This document shows positions 1 through 45,119 of a stretch of 64,000 bases of DNA, piece by piece. The stretch's first letter is position 1, and each line of letters starts with the position of its first letter. This stretch comes from Amorphochlora amoebiformis. Lineage: Eukaryota > Cercozoa > Chlorarachniophyceae. The DNA is taken from contig BAAHQB010000036.1 of NCBI GenBank assembly GCA_054601695.1, positions 930,001-994,000 of the forward strand, in the 5' to 3' direction. Below the pieces are notes generated by a model. That model did no database searches. It saw only the letters and a list, made by a program, of their open reading frames with translations, and had not been told where the DNA came from. The position numbers were made by a program, and so were the translations under genes.

Positions 1-442
1 TCGGTATTCAGCGGACTCACACCCCATCGCCCTGCTGCAGTTGGAAGGAATCATCAATTCTCAACAAAAATCATTTTCTGGAACCTTCCCCCCCTCTCTT
101 CGAAGAAATTCTTTTGGATCGAAGGGATTTTTTGAAAATTTCGCATGTCAACCTCGAGGGTTGCGACTGCGCGAAGCCGAGCGCGCGCGTTCGGCCATCG
201 ACAGACGTCCTGCAATGGATGCCTCAAATCCCCGCCGAAGATTTAAGTTTTTCAGGTTTGCCGCAGGACACGTGCGAGAGGTGAAAAAATAATTAACCTT
301 TAATGAAAATAAATTGACCTCTAATAATAGAACGATTCATATCGACCCTTAATATGTTGCATATCATATTATCAAGCACTAATGGACCGCCTAATATCAT
401 CCAGAGTCCGCGGGGCTTAAGCGACGTCACGCGCCAGGCCTA
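1..442. other. 5' flank of the PrpD-like gene, no gene assigned
   Basis: Ordinary-complexity sequence, one of the few stretches without (TA)n. An 83-codon frame at 41-292 shows no family features and I do not call it. The segment probably holds the promoter and 5' UTR of the gene starting at 443. A GACGTCAC element lies at 423-430, about 13 bases before the ATG; it resembles a bZIP/CRE half-palindrome, but that role is only inferred. Confidence 0.4.
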
Positions 443-14802
<14,360 letters not shown>

Positions 14803-15434
14803 TCTAGATAACATTGTCAGATAAGTTCCACTCCGATTATTCTACTGTTCTAGTATTTATTATTTACTATCGCATGACTAGTTCCGAGTAACTTCTCGTT
14901 AAATCAACGTTATTCAGGAGTATAGCTAGTAGTTTAAATCCTTCGACTGGCTAGTGCAATTTGGCTTCATATGAAATATCAAATACCAAATAATCCTAGT
15001 CGTTGTGATAATACTGATATTGAGAAGCTTTCACTTTTTTCAACGAGTTAATTCAATGATTAAATCATGAATTTAATTTGACTCAAAGCCTACAGAGTAT
15101 ATATGTCCCATACTCAAGCTCCTCTGGTCCTCTAGTGTGAAATCCTAAACCGTTGCGGCTAGCTAGTTCTGAGACGAGACACCATGACTGGTATGATACC
15201 AGTCGATTTCAAAGCTAAAACAGGATGGAGCTCGAGAGTCATAACAGAGTATCGTGTACAAAATTTACATCGGCGAAAAACAGACAAAGGTGAGAAAATG
15301 TTTTTTTTTTTTTAAAGAATTGAACGTTTTATGTTTGTTACCACGGGCAAAAAAAACACAAAAAGATAGGAAAAAAAAAAAGAGACTCGTGCTTATAATG
15401 GATGCTTGAGGGCCTTATTTTCGTGAGACCCCTC
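14803..15434. other. Intergenic segment between two convergent genes
   Basis: AT-rich but not microsatellite. It probably holds the 3' ends of the PrpD-like gene (+) and of the membrane-protein gene (-). A perfect hairpin ACTGGTATGATACCAGT lies at 15188-15204. A + strand frame at 15184-15289 ends in a donor-like GTGAGA but no compatible exon follows it. Confidence 0.4.
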
Positions 15435-22116
<6,682 letters not shown>

Positions 22117-22201
22117 GGGAGTATAATCTGCAGAGGACGCTGGTGGGTTGGGTTACGCTTAACCCTAGGGTTCTAGTCGATTCTTCCTTTCGTCCGTCTG
22201 T

Positions 22202-22265
22202 GTCTCTCTCTCTCCTTCTATCTATCTATCTATCTCATCTCTCTCTCCCTCTCTCCCCCTCCCTA

Positions 22266-22331
<66 letters not shown>

Positions 22332-22370
22332 CCTCCCTCCTCTTCCTCCCTCCCTCCTCTCTCTCTCGCC

Positions 22371-22422
<52 letters not shown>

Positions 22423-22425
22423 CTT
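22202..22425 (+). repeat. Polypyrimidine (CT)n tract
   Basis: (CT)n with TCTA and CCCT variants, between the start of the membrane-protein gene (22116) and the end of the transporter gene (22694). Sequence at 22500-22690 is non-repetitive and unassigned. Confidence 0.9.
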
Positions 22426-22693
22426 TCCCTGGTTTTTTCCCCTCCATGTTACGATCTCGATAACCCTCTCTTTTCTTTCCTTCCCCCTTTTCTCTACTTC
22501 CCCCACTCTCCTGCGCTCTCTCAAATGTGACCGAGGGCTGTATCACGCTGAAAGGGGCACGTGTAAAGAAAGTGACAAAGAAGGCACGTGTCCGAATTCC
22601 AAAAATTGTGACATGACCCTTGGTCACTTACTTGACCAGTTGGGTTGGGGTTTAGGTTGGAGTTAGGTTGGGTTAGGGTGTCGGGTAAGGGCT

Positions 22694-26692
<3,999 letters not shown>

Positions 26693-27061
26693 AGCATTTC
26701 GTTTGGGTTGGTTGCCTGGGTCACGCAGAAAGGACGAGAGATATAATTGGGTGATTCTGCTTAATCCGGGCAGTTTCCTCTTAAATGGGGTGGTGGTATA
26801 TCTATTGGAGATATGTTTTATATTAAAAAGTGGTATCCGAGTTATCTTATTCTCTAATATCAGGATATGACCGTTTGATAGCACATGCGGGACATCCCTA
26901 GGACTCTCCCCACTCATCGCACGCATGGGCATGCTGCTCTCATTAACGACTTTCCTAGCCACCGCCCTTCCCCCCTCCGGCGCTCTCACAGCCCTTTCGT
27001 ACCCGAATCCCGGTTTTATCCGGAATTCGGTGGGAAACCACGGATATATATATATATATAT

Positions 27062-27153
<92 letters not shown>

Positions 27154-27273
27154 CATATATATGTATATGTGTATATATGTGTTTTTATGTGCATTTTTGT
27201 ATATGTGTATATATGTATATGTGTATAGACCAATATTAACACACACATGTATATATACACACATACATATATA

Positions 27274-27341
<68 letters not shown>

Positions 27342-27342
27342 G

Positions 27343-27391
<49 letters not shown>

Positions 27392-27399
27392 GCACAGGT

Positions 27400-27830
27400 T
27401 TCGCTGGCCTTCCTCCCCAGTTTCTACGTACTAGACGTACATCCCAGAAGTACATACGTACATGTTGTAGTAAGTTACTAGTAACTCATTATTATACTCA
27501 TAGTCTAGATAGTTGTATACTTGAGTTGTGCCGCAGGCTGTATTATCGCGCCCCAAAAGTTTATCCCATCTCAGCGTAATCAATCGTAGGATTCGTAGCA
27601 ATGTCTAGAATGTATTCCGTATTCAATAGTATTGCGACGGCCAAAAATATTTGCTAGGCTGAGGTCGATCTACTAGATCTAAGAGTATTTACTAGACGAA
27701 ACATCTGGACATAGCCTACTCATCGGACTAGTTGAACAAGTTAAAACCGTTTGAAGAAAAGTTATAAACTAGATAAACTCATGATAAACTATATGAACTT
27801 CAGATAAATCCTAGACCATATGCCTACTAA
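27400..27830. other. Unassigned ordinary-complexity segment
   Basis: Non-microsatellite DNA upstream (in transcription direction) of the transporter gene. Several short open frames exist on both strands, but none shows paired splice sites or a recognisable family. It is probably promoter or intergenic sequence. Confidence 0.35.
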
Positions 27831-27870
27831 CTTCTAGAAACTTCTAGAAACTTCTAGAACTTTCTAGAAG
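27831..27870. promoter_or_regulatory. Heat-shock-element-like array (four TTCTAGAA units)
   Basis: TTCTAGAA occurs four times at exactly 10-base spacing (27832, 27842, 27852, 27862). This gives eight contiguous alternating nGAAn/nTTCn pentamers, which is the consensus bound by eukaryotic HSF trimers. It lies about 1.1 kb upstream of the transporter ATG at 26692 and just past the 3' end of the gene at 28.0-37.6 kb. The regulatory role is inferred; a simple 10-mer tandem repeat is the alternative. Confidence 0.55.
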
Positions 27871-27991
27871 ACTGAACTTGGTCGAATCGGGTGTCGGTTA
27901 GAGATTAATATTCTGATAACTTCACTTGACAAGGTCAGCGGATTGAGCGTTTCTAGTACTAATACTAGTACTACTCTACACCTTACGACCT

Positions 27992-37599
<9,608 letters not shown>

Positions 37600-37739
37600 T
37601 GTTCACCATGGAACATATTGGGTAGATGAAAAAGGTGTGATATTTACGTGGCCAGAATATGTGGACAGTGTGTGTCATCTGATGACTTGTATGTAGCCAT
37701 TTCATACTAATGGGATAAGCTCTCACTCGTAAACATAGA

Positions 37740-38140
37740 ATGGCTACAGTCAGGACTGGAAATCTCCCCAAAGAAATTCAGCATCCCAATTCCTAATAAA
37801 CCCAATCCTACCCTATTGGGAGGGAGGGGCTGGGGTTGGACACAGACCTCTCGTGGCTCGCCAGGGCTTAGAGCAAACACGAACAAACAGTGGATACATA
37901 TGCCGGAGAGGCCGAGGCCCAGTTTTTTGTAGCGGTGATACGTGACACGGGAACGTATGGGCCGGTTTCGTGGCGGTTGCATCCGGAAGAGGATCTCGAA
38001 GCTCTTCCCCCCGGTACCTCGCACGGTGGGTCCAAGGTGACGCCGGCGGGTGGGATGGCGGATATTAGACTTAAATATGTCGATATATATAAATTTATAT
38101 ATGAATATCTTAGGATTCTATATACGGATATCTAGAATAC
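37740..38140 (+). CDS. Possible plus-strand exon of an unidentified gene
   Basis: An open frame from about 37888 reads GEAEAQFFVAVIRDTGTYGP then VSWRLHPEEDLEALPPG and ends at a good donor candidate (GGGTCCAAG, GTGACG at about 38038). An acceptor-like AACAG precedes it. Composition looks coding, but I cannot link it to further exons with certainty. It lies divergently upstream of the gene starting at 37599. The minus strand is also open here, so this call is weak. Confidence 0.3.
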
Positions 38141-38589
38141 TATATCCAAATATATGGAATTTGGATAAATGAATATTTAATAGTCATATATTTACAACAC
38201 GTGCCAGGGATGTCCGCTCCAAGTGAGGTATAACCACCGCCATTCCACACGAAGCGTCTGGGGAGGAACTATGCATGTTCTTCCTGATTTTCTCACTGTT
38301 TTGGGATAGGAAACCTTTAGTGAAATGGAAAATGCGCGAAATTTAAATTTCTCAACGTAGGTTTTGATGACAAGGTGCTCCCTCCGCTACCATCTGCAAC
38401 ACGACATTGGGAACGCGATTTTAAGATGAGTGTTTGCACGTATGTCTGTCCATATCGATATGTATATATATATATATATATACATTTATATATATATATA
38501 TATATTATGTATTTATATATTTGTAAATATGTACAGCTATACAACCCATTACGCCATGAGAACTTGTGAAAATTGACGATGGTGATGAC

Positions 38590-38725
38590 TTGGAGTAACG
38601 TTAATGTCAATCGTTGATATCAATCTTTGATGTCCATCTTTGATGTCCATCCTTGATGTCCATCTTTGATGTCAATCTTTGATGTCAATCTTTGATGTCC
38701 ATCGTTGATGTCAATCGTTGACGTC
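38590..38725 (+). repeat. ~15 bp tandem repeat (TTGATGTCNATC)
   Basis: About nine head-to-tail units of TTTGATGTCCATC / TTGATGTCAATC. No splice-site context was recognised. Confidence 0.9.
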
Positions 38726-38862
38726 GATTGTCATCGGATTGTGGATTTTGTTTGTCGATTCGCCGAGGAGGAAGACTGGAGGATTTTGGGGTAACATTGT
38801 ATTTACGTATGTACTTCTGTGGATCATAATACATATATACGTATATACATATACATACATAC

Positions 38863-39139
<277 letters not shown>

Positions 39140-39291
39140 TATATATATATGTTTAATCACCAACACAAATTTCAACGATTAAATAGTTACTGAACAACAA
39201 CTTTTCAAATACACATTCAAAGCAAGTCTGTACAACTGTTTGCCATTGGGACTACCCTACCTTTATCACAGCTTTATGCATGCTGATTTTG

Positions 39292-40203
39292 TCATATCTC
39301 CAAACATCCTAGGGTGCAATGGATATCAGACCAGTCGAGATTAAGGCGACGTCTTACCGCCGCCCTTTTTTCGGTCTTAAAATGGTTCTTAATGGACTTG
39401 GTAGGCTTCTTGGGCGATTTCTTCATCGGAGAGCGATCAATCACTCGGTCGACCAAAGGGACGGCTTGGCGGATTGGACGGGGAAGCTTGCGGTTGTCCG
39501 TTGAGAATCGCGGCGCGACGGGCTTCGTGGGATTCTTGGGCGATTTCTTCATGGGCGAGCGGTCGACAAAACGATTGGCAGACGGAACGGTATCCCTCTT
39601 GGTACGGTTGGAGGTCGACAGCTTGAAGTGCTTCATCTTTCGCAAAGCTTGGCATTGATATGCTGCACTCGGCTTAAACTTGGCCTTGGATTTGGGCTTT
39701 GAGGGGCCGGTGGATTTGGCGGGAGATCCTGAACTGGACTTGAAGGCGGGCTTGGAGTTGTTCTTGAGCTTCGACTTGGACTTGGGCTCGAACTTAGGCT
39801 TCGACTCGTCCTTGGAGTGAGTGGCGAATTTGGAACGAGATCCTGCGCTTGATTTCGACTTGGGTGACTTGGAACTCGAAGTAGAAACGGTCTTGGACGC
39901 AGTGGCAGATTTCGCGGGAAGCGATTTCGGATTGGATGTGAGCGGCTTGTCGCTGTTGGGGACAAGGAGCGGTAGCATGAGGATGATTGCCAACAGCTTA
40001 AGCTCCGTGTCGTTGTCGTGCAGGCCTTGAAAGCTGCAGTACTGTTGGGCTTGAGTATCGTTGTTCCCTCCAGCTTCGTTCTGGTTCCCAGCTTCGGTCG
40101 AATCGGCAACCAAGTTGACGTGCTTCTTCTCCACAGTCGACGCGCGAACAGAGTCTCGATCCTGAGTGACGATGAGAGTGGTATCAATTGCGAGGGAAGA
40201 CAT
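39292..40203 (-). CDS. Lys/Ser/Pro-rich basic protein with repeated SPMKKSPK motif (H1-like composition)
   Basis: A single uninterrupted frame of 303 codons, the only long non-repeat open frame in the window. The N-terminal third is ordinary, with a hydrophobic patch ELKLLAIILMLPLLVP near residues 67-82. Residues about 85-180 are Ser/Lys/Pro-rich (KSKSSAGS, KPKFEPKSKSKLK). The C-terminal part repeats DRSPMKKSPKNPTK and DRSPMKKSPKKPTK about 50 residues apart, each a strong S-P-x-K/R kinase-type site, and ends near RRRLNLDWSDIHCTLGC. The composition suggests a chromatin- or nucleic-acid-binding protein, possibly phosphorylated by cyclin-dependent kinases; this is inference. The related fragment at 48.06-48.21 kb keeps the C-terminal repeat, supporting a real gene. 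Confidence 0.72.
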   Translation of the reverse strand: MSSLAIDTTLIVTQDRDSVRASTVEKKHVNLVADSTEAGNQNEAGGNNDTQAQQYCSFQGLHDNDTELKLLAIILMLPLLVPNSDKPLTSNPKSLPAKSATASKTVSTSSSKSPKSKSSAGSRSKFATHSKDESKPKFEPKSKSKLKNNSKPAFKSSSGSPAKSTGPSKPKSKAKFKPSAAYQCQALRKMKHFKLSTSNRTKRDTVPSANRFVDRSPMKKSPKNPTKPVAPRFSTDNRKLPRPIRQAVPLVDRVIDRSPMKKSPKKPTKSIKNHFKTEKRAAVRRRLNLDWSDIHCTLGCLEI

Positions 40204-40460
40204 ATTGGCTGAGGCTTGGGCTTGTCAGGCTGGGCTGCGGTTGGATTGTGAAATGCGAACGTGAGTTGTGTGTTGTGCACCAAAAGACTAACCCGCGCGA
40301 TTTTTCTTAAAATTTCGCTTAGGGCTCGTGTCTATCAGTTACCTAAGCCCTTTTCGTCCATTTTCTGGTAAATTTAGCCAAATGTTCTTTTCTCAGGCGA
40401 CTGAGACGCGTATGGTTGTCGGTGTATGCATCTAGCTGTCGGGGTTGCCGCTACGTTCGA
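40204..40460 (-). promoter_or_regulatory. 5' flank of the SPMKK-repeat gene
   Basis: Unique sequence immediately upstream of the ATG at 40203, followed by (CT)n at 40470. No specific element was recognised. Confidence 0.3.
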
Positions 40461-40467
40461 TCCTTAC

Positions 40468-40656
40468 ATCATGGGTGCGCTCTCTCTCTCTCTATGCGTC
40501 GAGAGTCAAATCCTTCTCTCTCTCTCTCTCTCGCCGCTCTCTCGCGCCTCTCTCTCTCTCTCTCTCTCTCGCCGCTCTCTCGTGCCTCTCTCTCTCTCGG
40601 CTCTCGTCCCTCGGCTCTCGCCTCTCTCTCTCATGTCTCCCTGGTATTCTCTTTCT

Positions 40657-40710
<54 letters not shown>

Positions 40711-40765
40711 CTATAGGGTTAAGATGGGGTGCTACCTATAGAGTTAAGGTCGAGAGCCACCTTAG

Positions 40766-40819
<54 letters not shown>

Positions 40820-40861
40820 CTCATCTCTCTTCGCTCTCTGATATACATACATATAAATATA

Positions 40862-40894
<33 letters not shown>

Positions 40895-41447
40895 CGTGTA
40901 CTCATCTGTATGAACAAATGTGAATATATCTGTACTAAATATGTTTTGTATACATCTCTCTCTCTCTCTCTCTCTCTCTAGCTAACTCTCTATCTCTCTA
41001 TCTTTCTCTCTCTATCCCTCTCTCTCTAGCTCTCTCTATATCTCTCTATCCCTTTCTCTCTCTCTTTCTATACATATCTCTCTCCCCCTCTAGCTCTCTC
41101 TCTATCTCTATCTCTCTCTCTCTAGCTCTCTCTCTATTTCTCTATCTCTCTCTCTCTCTAGCTCTCTCTCTATCTCTATATATATATATATATCTCTCTC
41201 TAGCTCTCTCTATCTCTCAATCTCTCTCTCTCTCTAGCTCTCTCTCTATCTCTCAATCTCTCTATCTCTCTCTCTCTATCTCTCCCTCTATCTATCTCTC
41301 TATCTCTCAATCTCTCTCTCTCTATCTATCTCTCAATCTCTCTCTCTCTCTATCTATCTCTATCTCTCTCTCTCTAGCTCTCTCTCTATCTCTCAATCTC
41401 TCTCTATCTATATCTCAATCGCTCTCTCTATCTCTCTCTATCCCTGT
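40468..41447 (+). repeat. (CT)n tracts with CTAGCTCTCT and CTATCTCT units, interrupted by (TA)n
   Basis: (CT)n with CTCTCGCCGCTCTCTCG units at 40470-40645, (TA)n at 40660-40900, then about 490 bases of CTCTAGCTCTCT/TATCTCT units at 40955-41445. No coding signal. Confidence 0.92.
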
Positions 41448-41518
41448 GTTCGATTTGAAAGCTCGGGTCTGAGCGTTGGGCTTTAATCCTGGTTCAACTC
41501 CAGGCGGACCTTACTGTA

Positions 41519-41596
<78 letters not shown>

Positions 41597-41597
41597 A

Positions 41598-41648
<51 letters not shown>

Positions 41649-41725
41649 TCTCATTTTTCGTAAATCCCTTTGTATGTATTTACACGCCCTTCACATACTT
41701 TACTTTGGATATATTTACACGGCAG

Positions 41726-41775
<50 letters not shown>

Positions 41776-41911
41776 CTCGTAAATCCCTTTGTATGCACGT
41801 ATATGTTTACATACACATCTATACAAATACGTTTATACGCATATACATAGTATAAATGTAATAACATTAAATGCATATATTTATGTATATATAACCCTAA
41901 ATGGGCTATGC

Positions 41912-41967
<56 letters not shown>

Positions 41968-41986
41968 ATCACAATATATATGTACT

Positions 41987-42038
<52 letters not shown>

Positions 42039-42133
42039 ATGTATATATATATATACACATATATATATATATATATGCAAATACATATACATAATTGTCA
42101 TAGCATATAATACTACGTGATAATTATACTAGC

Positions 42134-42165
<32 letters not shown>

Positions 42166-42321
42166 GATATATATATATGTCTAGTATCTAGGTATTATAT
42201 CTAGTATATACTAGACTATATACTAGTATATGTATATATATATATATAATATTATATATATATATATATATATCATGATAAAAACATATGCATTATAAAT
42301 TTATAATTATGTATGTATATA

Positions 42322-42355
<34 letters not shown>

Positions 42356-42405
42356 ATATATACATAGTATTACATACATATATACTAGTATATTATATAC
42401 ATGCA

Positions 42406-42454
<49 letters not shown>

Positions 42455-42459
42455 TATCT

Positions 42460-42528
<69 letters not shown>

Positions 42529-43057
42529 CATATATATTTGTATATATATTATGATGATGTATACATATCTCTAGCTAGTATATCAGGATATTTTTCCCAG
42601 TATCATGATAAATATATAAGTAAATATCCACTACATATTTATATATGAATTTGTATGTCATAGTACAATATTTCTAGTTGTATTTACAATATATCAGTTC
42701 ATGATAAGTACTTGTCGTCAGTATCTCAGATTATATATGCTCATCTAGTCATGGGTTATATCATAGATACTTACTAGACTTACTAGTTATATTCGTAGAT
42801 ATTACTAAGTACTAGTTCGAGTATACTCTAGTACTAGTGTTAGTAGTAGCAAATCATAGTAATAGGCTCATATTACTAGTATTAGGCTCTACAGTGTAAC
42901 AGTATATATGTATTATATATAATATTTACATATATATGTATATATATACCCAGCACACACGCATAAATATGTATGAATATATATTATATTGTATCATGGT
43001 ATGTATAAGCTTGGAATATATATATGTATATATATATAATATATATATATATATGTG

Positions 43058-43099
<42 letters not shown>

Positions 43100-43150
43100 T
43101 AATACACAAATACACCAGTATAGACGTAAATATAACTCAATGTACACAAA

Positions 43151-43190
<40 letters not shown>

Positions 43191-43270
43191 TGTATATGTT
43201 TATATATATATATATATATGTATATATATAATATAATATAATATAATCTAATATCTCACATATTGTTTCA
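41448..43270. other. Gene-poor (TA)n region with CTAG-rich segments
   Basis: Mostly (TA)n. A short unique segment at 41450-41518 holds a tRNA T-arm-like hairpin, CCTGGTTCAACTCCAGG at 41490-41506, without the rest of a tRNA. A segment at about 41656-41700 (TTCGTAAATCCCTTTGTATG) is repeated at 41775-41795. 42170-42240 and 42560-42890 are rich in CTAG/ACTAG. No gene recognised. Confidence 0.5.
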
Positions 43271-43399
43271 ATCAAGGTGAATACGAGATTGCCATGGAAA
43301 GCACAATATTACGATAACGTAGACACATATGGGGATATGACGTATGCTCATGCCACAAATTCAACTCCGACACGACACTCGAGCCGGACAAACACAGCC

Positions 43400-43404
43400 A
43401 AACG

Positions 43405-43452
<48 letters not shown>

Positions 43453-43830
43453 AAGAGCGAAGAGGCCACCAAGAGAAGGAGAGGGGATAGAGAGTGAGTG
43501 AGAAAGGTGAGAGAGAGAGAGAGGAGAGAGATTAAGGAGGAAGAGAGAGAGAGAGAGAGAGAAGAGAGAGAGAAGAGAGAAAGAGAGAGAGGACAGAGAG
43601 AGAGAGAGGACAGAGAAAACTGAGAGAAAGAGCCAGAGTGAGAGAGCGAGAGAGAAAGAGAGCGAGAGAAAAAGAGAGCGAAAGAGAAAGAGAGCGAGGG
43701 AGAAAGAGAGCGAGAGAGAAAGAGAGCGAGAGGGAGAGCGAGTTAGAGAGATAGAGCGAGAGATAGAGCGAGAGATAGAGCGAGAGATAGAGAGAGAGCG
43801 AATTAAGAAAAAGAGAGCGAGGGTCTTACG
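43400..43830 (+). repeat. (GA)n tract
   Basis: Purine-only strand with GAAAGAGAGCGAGAG and GATAGAGCGAGA sub-repeats. Confidence 0.93.
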
Positions 43831-43953
43831 GAAGTAATGAGTCGAATATCAGCGACACGTGTTCAGCTTGGAACTTCAGATTCCATCGCTGTGAGCTTTC
43901 TCTATCGGAAAACATATAAAAACATATATATATATATTTATATATATATCTGC

Positions 43954-44010
<57 letters not shown>

Positions 44011-44061
44011 TATCAAATATATATACACACACACACATATATATATATATATATGTATATA

Positions 44062-44113
<52 letters not shown>

Positions 44114-44143
44114 CACATATATGCATACATACACACACACACA

Positions 44144-44220
<77 letters not shown>

Positions 44221-44329
44221 CTATATATATATATATATATAAATATATATCAAATATATACATATACATATGTATGTAGATCCTCTCTCCAGCTCTCTTA
44301 CGGTCCATCGTCTCTCATCTTATCCTCTC

Positions 44330-44636
44330 CATTTTCTTTCTCTCTCTTTCTCTCTCTCTCTCTCTCTTTCTCTCGTCAATCATTCTCAGACTATCTCTTA
44401 GATATATCTCTTAGATATATCTCTTCGATATATCTCCCTTCCAGTGAGAAAGGGGGAGCGAGAGAGGGAGTTCTGATGTCCTATTTTTTCTTACTCTCCT
44501 TCTTCGTTTATGTTCGTGAGGGGAGAGAGAGAGAGAGAGAGGGAGAAAGAGAGAGAGAGAAAGAGAGAAAGAGAGAGAGAGAAAGCTAGGAGAGAAAGAG
44601 AGAGAGAGAGAAATCTAGAGAGAGAAAGAAAGAGAA

Positions 44637-44667
<31 letters not shown>

Positions 44668-44735
44668 AAGAGGGAGAGAGAGAGAAGGGAAAGAGGAAGA
44701 GAGAGAGAGAGAGAAAGAACATGGGAACAGAAACC
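44330..44735 (+). repeat. (CT)n then (GA)n tracts
   Basis: (CT)n at 44333-44375, a triplicated TCTCTTAGATATA/TCTCTTCGATATA unit at 44393-44435, then (GA)n at 44517-44730. Confidence 0.9.
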
Positions 44736-44771
44736 ACATGTATGTTTTAAGAATACATGAACCATGACAAT

Positions 44772-44820
<49 letters not shown>

Positions 44821-44842
44821 ATGTAAAACACATTATGTATAA

Positions 44843-44904
<62 letters not shown>

Positions 44905-45119
44905 ATGAATATATATATATATATATAAAAAAATATATACCACGCCTAGACCTGGTCGGAGCACCTGGAGAACACAAAGCTACCAAGCGTTCCAATTTAG
45001 GAAAAAAATAAGAGCTTAAAACTTCAAAATTCAAATACATAGTAAAAAAAAAAAATAGCCCTCTAGTAAAACCACTCTATTAAAATTAAAATCATTAAAA
45101 GCCGCCCTGTATTATATGT

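Noticed and set aside
41-292. 83-codon plus-strand frame
   Set aside because: No recognisable family, low-complexity start, no supporting neighbour exon.
15188-15204. Perfect palindrome ACTGGTATGATACCAGT as an operator
   Set aside because: A single short palindrome in a 3' intergenic region; no promoter context, could be chance.
15184-15289. Plus-strand exon reading MTGMIPVDFKAKTGW with a GTGAGA donor
   Set aside because: Possible follow-on exons overlap minus-strand exons that fit better in phase and splice sites (16162-16116 with a GTAAGT donor, 17072-17025), and edge copies there follow minus-strand polarity.
39314-40030. Plus-strand frames opposite the SPMKK-repeat gene
   Set aside because: Shorter antisense shadows of a 303-codon frame.
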